The notes: generated by a model not told the origin, from the letters alone. 64,000 nucleotides of DNA from Microvirga subterranea (GCF_003350535.1 NZ_QQBB01000001.1:186001-250000); one strand, 5' to 3'. Shown: positions 35,122 to 44,463, numbered from the stretch's first letter. Translations and numbers: made by a program.

Positions 35122-37371
35122 ATGATGGTGCGGCTTTCTTGTCTTTCGGGTGTGGGACCCCTGTCCCTGGCGTGCGGATTGTTCTTCGGCGGCCTCACGG
35201 CAGCGGGTGCGCAGGCCGACGTGGAGCGCCGGGTCGAGGACCTCCTGTCCCGCATGACTCTGGAGGAGAAGCTCGGGCAGCTGAACCTGATCTCCCATGG
35301 CCCCCCGCTGCGCTGGGAGGACATCGCCGAGGGCAAGGCCGGAGCCCTGCTCAACTTCAACAGCGCCCAGGACGTGGCCCGCGCCCAGGCCCTGGCGCGC
35401 CAGTCCCGCCTGAAGATCCCGCCGATCTTCGGCCTCGACGTGCTGCACGGCTTCAGGACGCAGTTCCCGATCCCGCTCGGGGAGGCGGCTGCCTTCAACC
35501 CGGACCTGTCGCGCCTCGCCTCCGAATGGGCCGCCAAGGAGGCCTCCTACGTGGGCGTGCAATGGACCTTCGCACCCATGGCCGACCTCTCGCGCGACAG
35601 CCGCTGGGGCCGCATGGTCGAGGGCTTCGGCGAGGATCCCTATCTCGGATCGGTGCTGACGGCCGCCAGGGTGGAGGGCTTCCGCACGGGAGGCCTGGCC
35701 ACCGCCACCAAGCATTTCGCCGGTTACGGCGCGCCGCAGGGCGGGCGCGACTACGACACCACGTACATTCCGCCGGCCGAGATGTACGACACCTATCTGC
35801 CGCCTTTCCGGGCGGCCGTGAAGGCGGGTTCCGTGAGCTTCATGGCGGCCTTCAACGCCCTCAACGGCACGCCCTCCACCGCGAGCCCCTGGCTTCAGAC
35901 AGACGTGCTGCGCAATCAATGGGGCTTCGACGGCTTCGTCACCTCCGACTGGGCCGGCATCCATGAGCTGATCGGCCACGGGGTGGCGGCCGACGGCGCG
36001 GAAGCGGCCCGCAAGGCGATCCTGGCCGGCGTCGACATGGACATGATGGGCCAGCTCTACATCAAGCACCTCCCCGACGAGGTGCGCGCCGGCCGGGTTC
36101 CCGAGCAGGTGGTGACCGAGGCGGCGCGGCGGGTCCTGCGAACCAAGATGCGCCTGGGGCTCTTCGACCAGCCCGACATCGACCCGACCCACGTCGATTC
36201 CGTGTTCCCGTCGCCTGAATCGCGCAAGGCGGCCCGCGAAGTCGCCCAGGACACCCTGGTGCTGCTCCAGAACCGGGACAACGTGCTGCCGGTCGCGCCG
36301 GGCGTTCGCACGATCGCCGTGGTCGGACCCCTGGCCGATTCTCCGCGCGACCAGCTCGGCCCCCATGCGGCGCGCGGCCATGACTCGGACAGCGTGACGA
36401 TCCTGCAGGGGCTGCGCCAGCGGGCGGAAGCCGCCGGACTCCGGGTCGAGCATGCACCCGCCTGCGACCAGTTCTGCCGCAACACGGACAAGCTCCCGGC
36501 AGCCCTGGAGGCCGCCCGCAAGTCCGATCTCGTGGTCGCGGTGTTCGGCGAACCGCAGGAGCTCTCGGGCGAGGCCGCCTCTCGCACCAACCTCGCGCTG
36601 AACGGCCGGCAGGCCGAGGTGCTGGAGGCGCTCGCCGCCACCGGCAAGCCGGTCGCCCTCGTGATCATCGGCGGCCGACCGCTGGTGCTGGGCACGCTCG
36701 CGGAGAAAATCCCGTCCATCGTCATGGCCTGGTATCCCGGCACCGAGGGCGGCACGGCGGTGGCCGACGTGCTGTTCGGCGACGCCAATCCGAGCGCGAA
36801 GCTGCCCGTGACCTGGCCCCGCGCCACCGGCCAGGTGCCGATCTACTACAACCGCCTGCCCACGGGCCGGCCGACGCTCCCCAACAACCGCTTCACGCTG
36901 CAATACATCGACGAGGCGATCACGCCGCTTTACCCGTTCGGCTGGGGCCTCAGCTACACGACATTCGCGTACAAGGACCCGGCCATCGCCGGCACGCGGC
37001 TGTCGCCCGGCGACAACCTCGACGTCTCGGTGACGGTCACCAACACGGGCACGCGCCCGGGCAAGGAGGTGGTGCAGCTCTACATGCGCGATCCGGTGGC
37101 GAGCCGCAGCCGGCCGCTGCGCCAGCTGAAGGCCTTCGAGAAGGTCGCCCTTGATGCGGGCGAATCGCGGCAGGTCAGGCTGAGGGTTCCGGTCGAGGAG
37201 CTCGGCTTCCATCTCGACGACGGCACCTACGTGGTCGAAGCCGGCGACATCGAGGTGTTCGTGGGCGGCAATTCGCTCGCTCCCTCCGTCGGCAAGGTCG
37301 TGGTCGCAGAGCCGATCCGCATCCCGCCCACGGAGCAGCGCGCCTCTGCCTCGCCGGGCGTGGTGCGCTGA
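35122..37371 (+). CDS. bglX: Periplasmic beta-glucosidase, GH3 (BglX-like)
   Basis: 749 residues if started at the ATG at 35122; a GTG at 35128 or 35107 is possible because the GAGGAG site sits close to the ATG pair. The N-terminus is a signal peptide (about 1-30). The GH3 barrel contains KHFAGYG (197-203) and nucleophile Asp276 in GFVTSDW; the alpha/beta sandwich has GEPQELSGEAASRT; a fibronectin-III-like domain closes the protein (about 630-735). It should cleave terminal beta-glucose from oligosaccharides in the periplasm. It converges on the ykoC gene with 12 bases between. Confidence 0.92.
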   Translation: MMVRLSCLSGVGPLSLACGLFFGGLTAAGAQADVERRVEDLLSRMTLEEKLGQLNLISHGPPLRWEDIAEGKAGALLNFNSAQDVARAQALARQSRLKIPPIFGLDVLHGFRTQFPIPLGEAAAFNPDLSRLASEWAAKEASYVGVQWTFAPMADLSRDSRWGRMVEGFGEDPYLGSVLTAARVEGFRTGGLATATKHFAGYGAPQGGRDYDTTYIPPAEMYDTYLPPFRAAVKAGSVSFMAAFNALNGTPSTASPWLQTDVLRNQWGFDGFVTSDWAGIHELIGHGVAADGAEAARKAILAGVDMDMMGQLYIKHLPDEVRAGRVPEQVVTEAARRVLRTKMRLGLFDQPDIDPTHVDSVFPSPESRKAAREVAQDTLVLLQNRDNVLPVAPGVRTIAVVGPLADSPRDQLGPHAARGHDSDSVTILQGLRQRAEAAGLRVEHAPACDQFCRNTDKLPAALEAARKSDLVVAVFGEPQELSGEAASRTNLALNGRQAEVLEALAATGKPVALVIIGGRPLVLGTLAEKIPSIVMAWYPGTEGGTAVADVLFGDANPSAKLPVTWPRATGQVPIYYNRLPTGRPTLPNNRFTLQYIDEAITPLYPFGWGLSYTTFAYKDPAIAGTRLSPGDNLDVSVTVTNTGTRPGKEVVQLYMRDPVASRSRPLRQLKAFEKVALDAGESRQVRLRVPVEELGFHLDDGTYVVEAGDIEVFVGGNSLAPSVGKVVVAEPIRIPPTEQRASASPGVVR

Positions 37372-37383
37372 TCGGCCGGCGCT

Positions 37384-38124
37384 TCAACGGAACGCAAGAA
37401 CCGCGGCGGCGCACAGGCCGAGCACGCCGAGCGCCGCCACCAGGAATATGACGTCCGCTCCCGCGAAGCCCGGTGCGTTCATCACCGTGCGCGGCCCGCG
37501 GGGCGAGAGGCCGCGCGCCTCCAGCGCGATGGCCGTGCGGCCCGCACGACGAACCGCGAAGGCGAGCAACGGAATCACGAGACCGACGATCTCGCCTGGT
37601 CCGGGCACCCGCCGGAGCCGACGTCCCGCTTTCATGGCGCGGGCAAACCGCATCTGCTGTGCCTCGGACGCGAGATCCGGCACGAGCTGCAAGGCTGCGA
37701 ACAGCGAATAGCCGATCCGCGGCGGCAGCCGTGCATGGACCATCAGGGCGCGGATGAACGCCCCTGGGTCGGTGGTGAGCGTGAAGAAGGCCGAAATCAT
37801 CCCGCATGCGAGGGCGCGCAGGAACAGGGTGAGCCCCGCCGACAATGCCGACGTGCTGAAGAGGGCCTCCCCAGCCATGCGGGAGGCGAACTCGCTTTCC
37901 TGCCGGAACAGCAGGCTGGTGGTCAGAAAGCCCATCCCGAACAGGCAGAACGGGACCATCAGAGCCAGCAGGAGAAGTGGCGACGTGCGGTTGAGGGCAA
38001 CGAGCACGGCGGCGATCACGACGATCAGGGCGATCTGGAAGCGCGCATCGAAGACCAGGATCGATGCCGCGAGCCAGACGGCGCAGGCGACGAGCTTGCT
38101 GAGCGGATTGAGGGCCTTCAGCAT
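37384..38124 (-). CDS. ykoC: ECF transporter T component YkoC
   Basis: 246 residues, hydrophobic, starting at an ATG that overlaps the end of ykoD by seven bases. It has about five membrane helices and the two cytosolic Arg/Ala-rich coupling segments of T components (FARAMKAGRRLRR and EARGLSPRG). It links the ATPase to the substrate-binding S protein YkoE in the inner membrane. Last gene of the TPP-riboswitch operon. Confidence 0.88.
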   Translation of the reverse strand: MLKALNPLSKLVACAVWLAASILVFDARFQIALIVVIAAVLVALNRTSPLLLLALMVPFCLFGMGFLTTSLLFRQESEFASRMAGEALFSTSALSAGLTLFLRALACGMISAFFTLTTDPGAFIRALMVHARLPPRIGYSLFAALQLVPDLASEAQQMRFARAMKAGRRLRRVPGPGEIVGLVIPLLAFAVRRAGRTAIALEARGLSPRGPRTVMNAPGFAGADVIFLVAALGVLGLCAAAVLAFR

Positions 38125-39794
38125 GCCGCCGCCCGTCGAAGCCAGCGCATGGCCGGTGCGCAGGAGGGTTCGGCGAGGCCGGCGCGCGCGAGAAGCGGCG
38201 CATCGCTCATCAGCTCTCCGGTCGGTGCATCGGCCAGGATCGCGCCTTCGCCGACGACGATCGCACGTGGGCAGAGGCGCAGGGCGAGATCCATGTCGTG
38301 CGTGATCACCGCGATGGCGCGCCCCTTCCGGCTCAGCGCCCCCACCCTCTCCACCAGGTCCGAGGCGCTGCGGGCGTCGAGCCCGGCGGTCGGCTCGTCC
38401 AGGACGAGGAGCGGCCAGCGGTCCGATGCGGTCAGCGACGCGAGCGCCAGCCTCCGCTTCTGGCCCTGGGACAGTTCGAACGGATGCCGGTTCTCGAACC
38501 CAGCGAGATCCCACGACGCCAAGATATCGGCCACCCGAGGTGACGACCGGTCGGCGCCTGACTTCGGAAGGGCCGCCAGGATCTCGTCGCGCACCGTTCC
38601 GGCGGTGAACTGGTTTTCCGGCCGCTGGAACGCATAGCCGCCGGGCGCGCCGGTTCTCCGTCCCGATTTCAGCGGCAGCAGGCCCGACAGGCAGAGGCCG
38701 AGCGTCGACTTTCCGGCACCGTTCGCACCGAGGATGCCGACGACCTCGCCGGCGCGGATTGCCAGGTCGATTCCGCGCAGGACCGTGGGCCCGAGGAACG
38801 GCGCGCAATCGGCCTTCATGAGCCGTGCGACGACGGGCGGGTCGTGCGCGGCCGCCACGGCAGGCGCAGCACATGCCACCACGAAGGCTTTGACGGACGG
38901 CCGGGCTTTTCGGACATCGTCCTGGTTTGCCGTGTCGGGGTCCACATGCGCCAGGGCTTCCTCCACGGAGAGCGGCGCGACCGGCGGCGCCATGCCGGCC
39001 TCGGCCAGGCGCGCGTCGAGCAGGCTCGCGGCAGGACGCCAGATACCGAGCTCCGCAAGATGCTCGCGCTTCTCGCGAAAGATCGTTCGCGGTTCGCCAT
39101 CGGCGATGACCGTGCCGCTGCGGTCCAGCACGACCATGCGGTCGATGGCCTGGATGAGGCCGTCGAGACGATGATCGACGATGAGGACGCTGCGGCTGCC
39201 GTCGTGCTCCGTCAGCAGCGCATGCAGGCGGTTTGCGGCCTGCGGCGCAAGATGGGCCGTGGGCTCGTCCGCGATGAACAGAGGCGGATTCTGCACCAGG
39301 GTGGCCGCGAGAGCGACAAGCTGCTTCTCGCCCCCGGACAGGCTGGACGACGGGCGACTGCGCCAGCCCTCGGGGATGCCGACGCGCTGCATCGCGTCGG
39401 CGATGCGCTCTGCGATGCCGTCCTCCGGCAGGGCCTGGTTCTCAAGCGCGAAGCCGATCTCGTCCTCCACGCGCATGCCGCAGAGCGTCTGGTCCGCATC
39501 CTGGAAGTACTGCGCCACCTCCGGCGCCCAGCCCCAGGGCTTTCGGGTCGCGACATCTGCCCCGAAGAGGCGGACGTCGCCTTCGACGACGGCCGGGATG
39601 CTCTCCGGGATGAGGCCGGTCAGGGTGAGAAGCAGCGTGGACTTTCCAGAGCCGGAGGGCCCGAGGAGGAGGACGCGCTCCCCGGGACGGACCGACAGGC
39701 TGGCAGGCCCGACCGCGGCGCTCCTGACGAAGGGGTAGCGAACCGAAACCCCACGCCATTCCGCCGCTTCAGGCAAGTGCGGAGCGCTTCTCAT
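38118..39794 (-). CDS. ykoD: ECF transporter double ATPase YkoD
   Basis: 558 residues containing two ABC ATPase domains in one chain. Domain 1 has Walker A GPSGSGKST (45-53), signature LSGGEKQ and Walker B LFIADEP. Domain 2 begins near 330 with GANGAGKST, signature LSQGQKR and LLVLDEP. Duplicated ATPases are typical of the YkoD/CbiO group that powers energy-coupling-factor vitamin uptake. The first 26 bases overlap the end of ykoE, and the end overlaps ykoC, so the three are co-translated. Confidence 0.9.
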   Translation of the reverse strand: MRSAPHLPEAAEWRGVSVRYPFVRSAAVGPASLSVRPGERVLLLGPSGSGKSTLLLTLTGLIPESIPAVVEGDVRLFGADVATRKPWGWAPEVAQYFQDADQTLCGMRVEDEIGFALENQALPEDGIAERIADAMQRVGIPEGWRSRPSSSLSGGEKQLVALAATLVQNPPLFIADEPTAHLAPQAANRLHALLTEHDGSRSVLIVDHRLDGLIQAIDRMVVLDRSGTVIADGEPRTIFREKREHLAELGIWRPAASLLDARLAEAGMAPPVAPLSVEEALAHVDPDTANQDDVRKARPSVKAFVVACAAPAVAAAHDPPVVARLMKADCAPFLGPTVLRGIDLAIRAGEVVGILGANGAGKSTLGLCLSGLLPLKSGRRTGAPGGYAFQRPENQFTAGTVRDEILAALPKSGADRSSPRVADILASWDLAGFENRHPFELSQGQKRRLALASLTASDRWPLLVLDEPTAGLDARSASDLVERVGALSRKGRAIAVITHDMDLALRLCPRAIVVGEGAILADAPTGELMSDAPLLARAGLAEPSCAPAMRWLRRAAAC

Positions 39795-40353
39795 GATCGA
39801 TGGCGAGTCCCGCGAGCGCGCCGGTCCTGTAGAGCGCCTCGACGATCAGTTGACCGAGCCATCCGCCGAGCAGAGCGCCGCTCAGGCAGCGCAGGACGAA
39901 CATGGCGACGAGGATGCCGGGCTGAAGCGAGCCGTAATCGAAGCGGATCCACGTATACGCGAAGGAGAAGAGCGCGGCGCCGATGCCCGCCGCCATCAGC
40001 ACCGGCAGGGAGTAGTTGCGCCACCGGGTTGTAGCGAAGACGAGCTCCGCGCCCGCACCCTGAACCGCGCCGGTCACGAGGAGCAGAAGGCCCGCCGGGC
40101 TGCCGAGAAGGATCTGCACGCCTGCGGTCAGCACTTCCGCCGCGAACGCGACGCCGGGCTTGCGGACGATGGCGGCGGCCACGATGGAGGCGACGAACCA
40201 GAAGCCCATCACCACGTCCATCGTCAGCGAACCGAAGACCGCCTGGGCGATCAGCCAGACCTGCACCCAGCCGAGATAGAGAACGCCGAAAACGGCGCCG
40301 AGAACGGTGACGATGAGGGTCTCCCTCAATGTCCAGCCACGGGTGTCGGACAT
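39769..40353 (-). CDS. ykoE: ECF transporter S component YkoE (thiamine/HMP)
   Basis: 194 residues from the ATG at 40353, chosen for the GGAGG site five bases before it; an ATG at 40365 is less well placed. About six membrane helices; the YkoE-like features include FWFVASIVAAAI and AVQGAGAELVFA. The S component binds the vitamin. The family, the neighbouring ykoF and the TPP riboswitch make thiamine or its hydroxymethylpyrimidine precursor the probable substrate. Confidence 0.87.
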   Translation of the reverse strand: MSDTRGWTLRETLIVTVLGAVFGVLYLGWVQVWLIAQAVFGSLTMDVVMGFWFVASIVAAAIVRKPGVAFAAEVLTAGVQILLGSPAGLLLLVTGAVQGAGAELVFATTRWRNYSLPVLMAAGIGAALFSFAYTWIRFDYGSLQPGILVAMFVLRCLSGALLGGWLGQLIVEALYRTGALAGLAIDHEKRSALA

Positions 40354-40390
40354 GTATGCCTCCATGATGAGGAGTTGCGATCGGAAAAGG

Positions 40391-40999
40391 TCAGAGAGCG
40401 GTCGGGCTATTGGCCGAAACCTTGAGATCGAGGGCGACATGGCCCTGGGGTGCGCCGAAGCGCAGGAAGGCTTCGCTCAGCGTTGCGAAGACGGGACCGG
40501 CATCGCCGCGCAGCTTGGTGCAGAAGTTCTTCGACCGGTCGAAGACGCCGGATTTCTTCAGGAATTCGATGCAGCCGTAGATCTCGTCCATGTGGTGGCC
40601 GCTGCCGAGCGGATAGAGCGAGAACTGGGCGGCGACGATCCGGCCGGTGCGGGGCGCAGCCTCGACATGCGCGACGGCCGCAGCCACTCGCTCCTCGAGC
40701 GGTCGATCATGCCTGGAATCGGCAATGGGCGTGCAGATCGGATCGTCCGGTTCGCCGGGACAGCCGCGAGAGACGGTGGCGGCCAGTACGCAGTGAACGC
40801 CGCGACCGGCGGCCGCCACGAAGAGATCGCGCATGGCCGGGAAGAGCTGATCGGGCGGGCCCACGATCAGCGTCGAGACGTCGTCGGTCTCGATCCGGAA
40901 ATTGGGTCGATAGGGATCGAGCGCGCCGATGGCGCTGAGGATAATGCCGACGAAATCGTCGGACATGGGATAAAGGGAAACCTGTGCGCCGGAAAACAT
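40391..40999 (-). CDS. ykoF: YkoF-family thiamine/HMP-binding protein
   Basis: 202 residues made of two related ACT-like halves, each opening with a strand of the form AQVSLYPM / AAQFSLYPLG, followed by helix and strand repeats. YkoF of Bacillus is a soluble thiamine- or hydroxymethylpyrimidine-binding protein that works with the YkoEDC transporter. No signal peptide is present, so it is cytosolic. It is the first gene of the operon, and its ATG lies a few bases after the TPP riboswitch, whose end overlaps the GAGG ribosome site. Confidence 0.88.
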   Translation of the reverse strand: MFSGAQVSLYPMSDDFVGIILSAIGALDPYRPNFRIETDDVSTLIVGPPDQLFPAMRDLFVAAAGRGVHCVLAATVSRGCPGEPDDPICTPIADSRHDRPLEERVAAAVAHVEAAPRTGRIVAAQFSLYPLGSGHHMDEIYGCIEFLKKSGVFDRSKNFCTKLRGDAGPVFATLSEAFLRFGAPQGHVALDLKVSANSPTAL

Positions 41000-41003
41000 C
41001 GTG

Positions 41004-41096
41004 TCCTCGCTCCGCTGGCATTACCCAGATCAGCTTGAGGGTCCGACGGCTTCGCGCCGTCATCTCAGCCCCGGCAATACGGAGCACCCCTGTCGA
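41004..41096 (-). promoter_or_regulatory. TPP riboswitch (THI element)
   Basis: On the minus strand the conserved elements appear in order: GGGGTGC, the CTGAGA thi box, a hairpin (GACGGC...GCCGTC), ACCCT, then CTGATCTGGGTAATGCCAG CGGAG. This is the thiamine-pyrophosphate aptamer. It lies directly before ykoF, with the last part overlapping the GAGG ribosome site, so repression is probably at translation. It predicts shut-off of the ykoFEDC operon when thiamine is plentiful. Confidence 0.96.
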
Positions 41097-41178
41097 TGCG
41101 GAAATCTCTAGCACCTCTCCATAGGTCAACGCAACAGCACCCGGCGCGCATCGCGCCGGGCGTTGTCGATCATCCTCG

Positions 41179-41883
41179 TCACGTGCGGCTCGGGATCTTG
41201 AGCCCGCGCTGCACCGCCGGGCGGGCAAGGCCGCGTTCGAGCCAGGCCGGCACATGGGTGAGGCTGTCGAACGCCACCAGCTCGCGTGCCTCGTAGAAGC
41301 CGATCAGGTTGCGCACCCAACCGAGCATCGAGATGTCCGCGATCGTGTATTCGTCGCCCATGATCCATTCGCGGTCGGCGAGACGTCCTTCGATCACGCC
41401 GAGCAGGCGCTGCGACTCCGCGCGGAAGCGTTCGAGCGGACGCTTGTCCTCGATCTCGCGGCCGGCGAACTTGTGGAAGAAGCCCACCTGCCCGAACATC
41501 GGCCCCATGGCGGCCGTCTGGAAGATCAGCCACTGGAGGGTCTCGTAGCGCCGCGCCGGATCCGACGGCAGCAGCTTGCCGGTCTTCTCCGCCAGATAGA
41601 GCAGGATCGCACTCGATTCGAACAGCGCGAGGGGCGTGCCGCCCGGCCCGTCCGGATCGAGGATCGCCGGGATCTTACCGTTCGGGTTCAGCGACAGGAA
41701 TTCCGGCGTCCAGCTCTCGTTCTTGCCGATGTCGACCAGGTGCGGCTCATAGGGCAGTCCGGTCTCCTCGAGCATGATCGACACCTTGACCCCGTTCGGG
41801 GTCGGCAGGGAGTAGAGTTGGAGCCGGTCCGGATGCTGCGCGGGCCAGCGGGTCGTGATCGGAAAGGCCGAGAGGTCGGGCAT
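41179..41883 (-). CDS. Glutathione S-transferase family protein (YfcG/YghU-like)
   Basis: 234 residues from the ATG at 41883 (AGGAC ahead). The N-terminal thioredoxin-like domain begins LQLYSLPTPNGVKVSIMLEE; the T-P-N-G segment is the pattern of the Nu-class disulfide-bond oxidoreductases YfcG and YghU, where Thr and Asn contact glutathione. Later NGKIPAILD and the FESSAILLYLAEKTG segment complete the glutathione site, and an all-helical C-terminal domain follows (GDEYTIADISMLGW). It is cytosolic and probably reduces disulfides with glutathione. Confidence 0.9.
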   Translation of the reverse strand: MPDLSAFPITTRWPAQHPDRLQLYSLPTPNGVKVSIMLEETGLPYEPHLVDIGKNESWTPEFLSLNPNGKIPAILDPDGPGGTPLALFESSAILLYLAEKTGKLLPSDPARRYETLQWLIFQTAAMGPMFGQVGFFHKFAGREIEDKRPLERFRAESQRLLGVIEGRLADREWIMGDEYTIADISMLGWVRNLIGFYEARELVAFDSLTHVPAWLERGLARPAVQRGLKIPSRT

Positions 41884-42002
41884 GGATCGTCCTGCCATGG
41901 GATGAGGAATGGCACTCTGGCCCGCGGGGCCCAAGAGCGCAACCGGCCGAGCAGCACCGGCGCGCCTGCGCGGGGCATGGATCCGAGGAGAAAGCAGAAA
42001 GC

Positions 42003-42079
42003 TGGCGATCCCGGGAAGACTCGAACTTCCGACCTTCGGTTTAGGAAACCGCTGCTCTGTCCTGCTGAGCTACGGGACC
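42003..42079 (-). tRNA. tRNA-Arg (anticodon CCT)
   Basis: The complement folds into a full cloverleaf: acceptor GGTCCCG/CGGGATC with one G-U pair, D arm GCTC/GAGC, anticodon stem GCGGT/ACCGA (outermost pair G-A mismatch) with loop TTCCTAA giving anticodon CCT, and T arm GGAAG TTCGAGT CTTCC. CCA is encoded at 42003-42005. It reads the AGG arginine codon, rare in this GC-rich genome. Confidence 0.95.
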
Positions 42080-42201
42080 GCTCGGAGTGAGGAGTATCAT
42101 ATTTCGCCGGGAGGTAAATGGGTGACGGAGCCGCGTCTCTCGACCGGGCATGGCGGTTTGCGTCTTTATGGCTATGCTTCCGGCTCCGGAGGGCCTGGGC
42201 G

Positions 42202-43005
42202 ATGGGACATGGGGGCGCGGTCTGGCTGGCTTTCATCTTGATGATCATGCCGGCAGCCGGCCAGGAGGGGCCGCGCCCGCCGGCGCCGTGCACCGGTGCG
42301 ACGGCCATGGGGGCCGACCGGCTCCGGGAGGTCACGCCCGAGGGTGACCTCGTACTCGAGACGGCGGGGCGGGCGAGGCTCGCCGGTGTGCGCCTTCCGG
42401 ACGATGGCTCGCTCCGAGCCGAAGCCTTCGCGCTGCTGCGATCGGCGGCCGGTCGTCCGGTCGTCGTGGAGGGGCGGCCGGAGCGCGACCGCTGGTCCCG
42501 GATTCCGGTCGTGATTCGCCCCGACGAGCCCTCCCCCTCGGCCGATTTCGCCTACGCTCTCGTCGAGGCCGGGCTCGCCGTCGTCGACCCTGCCTCCTCC
42601 ATCCCCTTCTGCCGCACGGATTTGCTGCTCTTGGAGCAGGAGGCGCGAAAGCGAAGCCTTGGTGTCTGGGGGGATGACCGGTATAAGCCAATCGAGGCCG
42701 GAGACGCCGAACGCCTGCGGACCTCGGTCGGCAGGTTCGTTCTGGTGGAAGGACGCGTCCGCAGCATTGGCGAGCGGTCACAGCGAGTTTATTTGAATTT
42801 TGGGGAGCATTGGGCAGAGGATTTCACGATCGTCATACCAAGGCAAACATGGAAGCTGATGGGGGAGCGCGGCCTCGACGCGGCGGCGCTGAAAGGGCAA
42901 CGGATCCGGGCCCGAGGCATTTTGGAGCCTTGGCAAGGAACGTCCCTCACTCTTCTCATGCCTGAGATGATCGAACGCCTCGCAGGCTCACGCCTGCCAC
43001 GCTGA
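42202..43005 (+). CDS. Thermonuclease-like (SNase-fold) secreted protein
   Basis: 267 residues from the ATG at 42202 (GGAGGG nine bases ahead) with a signal peptide ending near residue 22. Residues about 50-155 match a staphylococcal-nuclease OB fold: ARLAGVRLPDDGSLRAEA, AYALVEAGLAVVD and the EQEARKRSLGVWG helix. The catalytic D-x-P-E that usually follows R-L-x-G appears as R-L-P-D, so nuclease activity is uncertain. A second OB-like segment (VLVEGRVRSIG) fills the C-terminal part. The M48 protease gene follows after six bases. Confidence 0.78.
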   Translation: MGHGGAVWLAFILMIMPAAGQEGPRPPAPCTGATAMGADRLREVTPEGDLVLETAGRARLAGVRLPDDGSLRAEAFALLRSAAGRPVVVEGRPERDRWSRIPVVIRPDEPSPSADFAYALVEAGLAVVDPASSIPFCRTDLLLLEQEARKRSLGVWGDDRYKPIEAGDAERLRTSVGRFVLVEGRVRSIGERSQRVYLNFGEHWAEDFTIVIPRQTWKLMGERGLDAAALKGQRIRARGILEPWQGTSLTLLMPEMIERLAGSRLPR

Positions 43006-43011
43006 GAGAGC

Positions 43012-44445
43012 ATGAGCGAAACACGTCACTCCATCGGGTCTCGAATCGTCGGCAGCGTCCTTCTCGCGTCCCTGCTGTCGGGCTGCGCCGCCCTCGGTCT
43101 CGGAACGGCCTCCCTGCCGCCCGACGCCCCGCGGGTGCTCGGCCCCGACCGGGGCCGCGACCGCGACCACGAGCGCCTCGTCGCCGCCTTCGGGGGCGAG
43201 ATCCGGGCTCCCCAGGCGCAGCGCCTGCTGACCGAAATCACCAACCGCCTCGTCATGGCGACCGACAGGCCCGACGAGTCGTACCAGGTCACGATCCTCA
43301 ACTCCCCGCTGGTGAACGCCTTCGCGCTGCCGAACGGGCGCCTCTACGTCACCCGCGGCCTGCTGGCTCTTGCCAACGACAGCTCCGAGGTGGCGGCGGT
43401 GCTCTCGCACGAGATCGCCCACGTCACCTTGCGTCATGCCTCCCAGCGCAACGAGCTCCAGGCCCGCTCGGCCCTGATCAAGCGGGTGACCGAGAACGTG
43501 CTGAACGACGCCGAGCAGGCGGCCGTGGTGCAGGACCAGGCCCGCTCCTCGCTGGCGAGCTTCTCGCGCTCGCAGGAGCTCGAGGCCGACCAGACCGGCG
43601 TCAAGGTGCTGGCCCGGGCCGGGTTCGACCCCTATGGGGCTCCGCGCTTCCTCACGGCCCTGGACAAGGCCTCCAGCGGCCCCAGGACGGACGGCGCCGA
43701 GATGACGGCCTCCCATCCCAGCACGGGCGAACGGGTCTCGCGGGCCCTGCAGGCGGCACGCCGCGCCGCGGCGCCGGGCACCGAGGACCGGGGTCGGCTC
43801 GCCTATATGTCGATCATCGACGGCATCCCTTATGGGGACGATCCGGCCGACGGCGTGGTGAAGGGCCGCCGCTTCAGCCATGCGCGCCTCGGCGTCGCCT
43901 TCGAGGCCCCCGAAGGTTTCACTCTGGAGAACACGTCCCAAGCGGTTCTCGGCTCATCCGCCGACGGCGGACGGCGGCTCCTGTTCGACGCGGCCGACAC
44001 CCCCAACGGCCAGAGCCTGGAAGAGGTGCTGCGCTCGACCTGGAGCGACACGATCGAGCCCGGCAGCCTGGAGACCACCACCGTCAACGGATTGCCCGTC
44101 GCCACGGCCACGTCCATCGGGAAGGAATGGTCGTTCCGCCTTTCGGCCATCCGGATCGGCAACACGACCTACCGGCTGATCATGGCGGTGCGCAGCGGCT
44201 CCGGGGATCTGGAGAGCATGTTCCAGCGCACCCTCGCGACGGTGCGGCAGGTCCAGCCGGACGAGGCGCGCCGGATCCGGCCGCTCAAGCTTCAGGTGGT
44301 GACAGCGCAGGAAGGCGACACGCCGCAGCGCCTCGCCGAGCGCATGCCGATCGACCGGGCGCTCGACCGCTTCCTGCTGCTCAACGGTCTGGAACGGAAC
44401 GCCCCCTTGAAGGTCGGGGAGCGCTACAAGATCGTGGTGGAATAG
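43012..44445 (+). CDS. M48-family metalloprotease lipoprotein with C-terminal LysM (BepA-like)
   Basis: 477 residues. The lipobox is LLSGC (Cys25). The zinc motif H-E-I-A-H is at 133-137 and the third ligand region is SQELEAD (187-193). The central part is helical and the last 55 residues resemble a LysM domain (AQEGDTPQRLAERM ... NAPLKVGERYKIV), which would bind peptidoglycan. BepA-type proteases act in outer-membrane protein quality control. Its stop codon sits in a palindrome shared with the convergent rpoH gene. Confidence 0.88.
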   Translation: MSETRHSIGSRIVGSVLLASLLSGCAALGLGTASLPPDAPRVLGPDRGRDRDHERLVAAFGGEIRAPQAQRLLTEITNRLVMATDRPDESYQVTILNSPLVNAFALPNGRLYVTRGLLALANDSSEVAAVLSHEIAHVTLRHASQRNELQARSALIKRVTENVLNDAEQAAVVQDQARSSLASFSRSQELEADQTGVKVLARAGFDPYGAPRFLTALDKASSGPRTDGAEMTASHPSTGERVSRALQAARRAAAPGTEDRGRLAYMSIIDGIPYGDDPADGVVKGRRFSHARLGVAFEAPEGFTLENTSQAVLGSSADGGRRLLFDAADTPNGQSLEEVLRSTWSDTIEPGSLETTTVNGLPVATATSIGKEWSFRLSAIRIGNTTYRLIMAVRSGSGDLESMFQRTLATVRQVQPDEARRIRPLKLQVVTAQEGDTPQRLAERMPIDRALDRFLLLNGLERNAPLKVGERYKIVVE

Positions 44446-44463
44446 GCGGCTACGAGCCGCCTA
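44443..44463. repeat. Perfect palindrome containing both stop codons of convergent genes
   Basis: Nine-base arms TAGGCGGCT and AGCCGCCTA with the 3-base loop ACG. The first TAG ends the M48 gene; the complement of the last CTA is the TAG of rpoH. No T-tract follows on either strand, so it is a stable hairpin, possibly a weak bidirectional terminator or an mRNA 3' end protector. Confidence 0.75.

Noticed and set aside
33490..37212. One very long minus-strand open frame across the kinase-like and GH3 region
   Set aside because: The part beyond 34995 is antisense to the GH3 gene, which has a signal peptide and catalytic motifs; only the C-terminal section is real.
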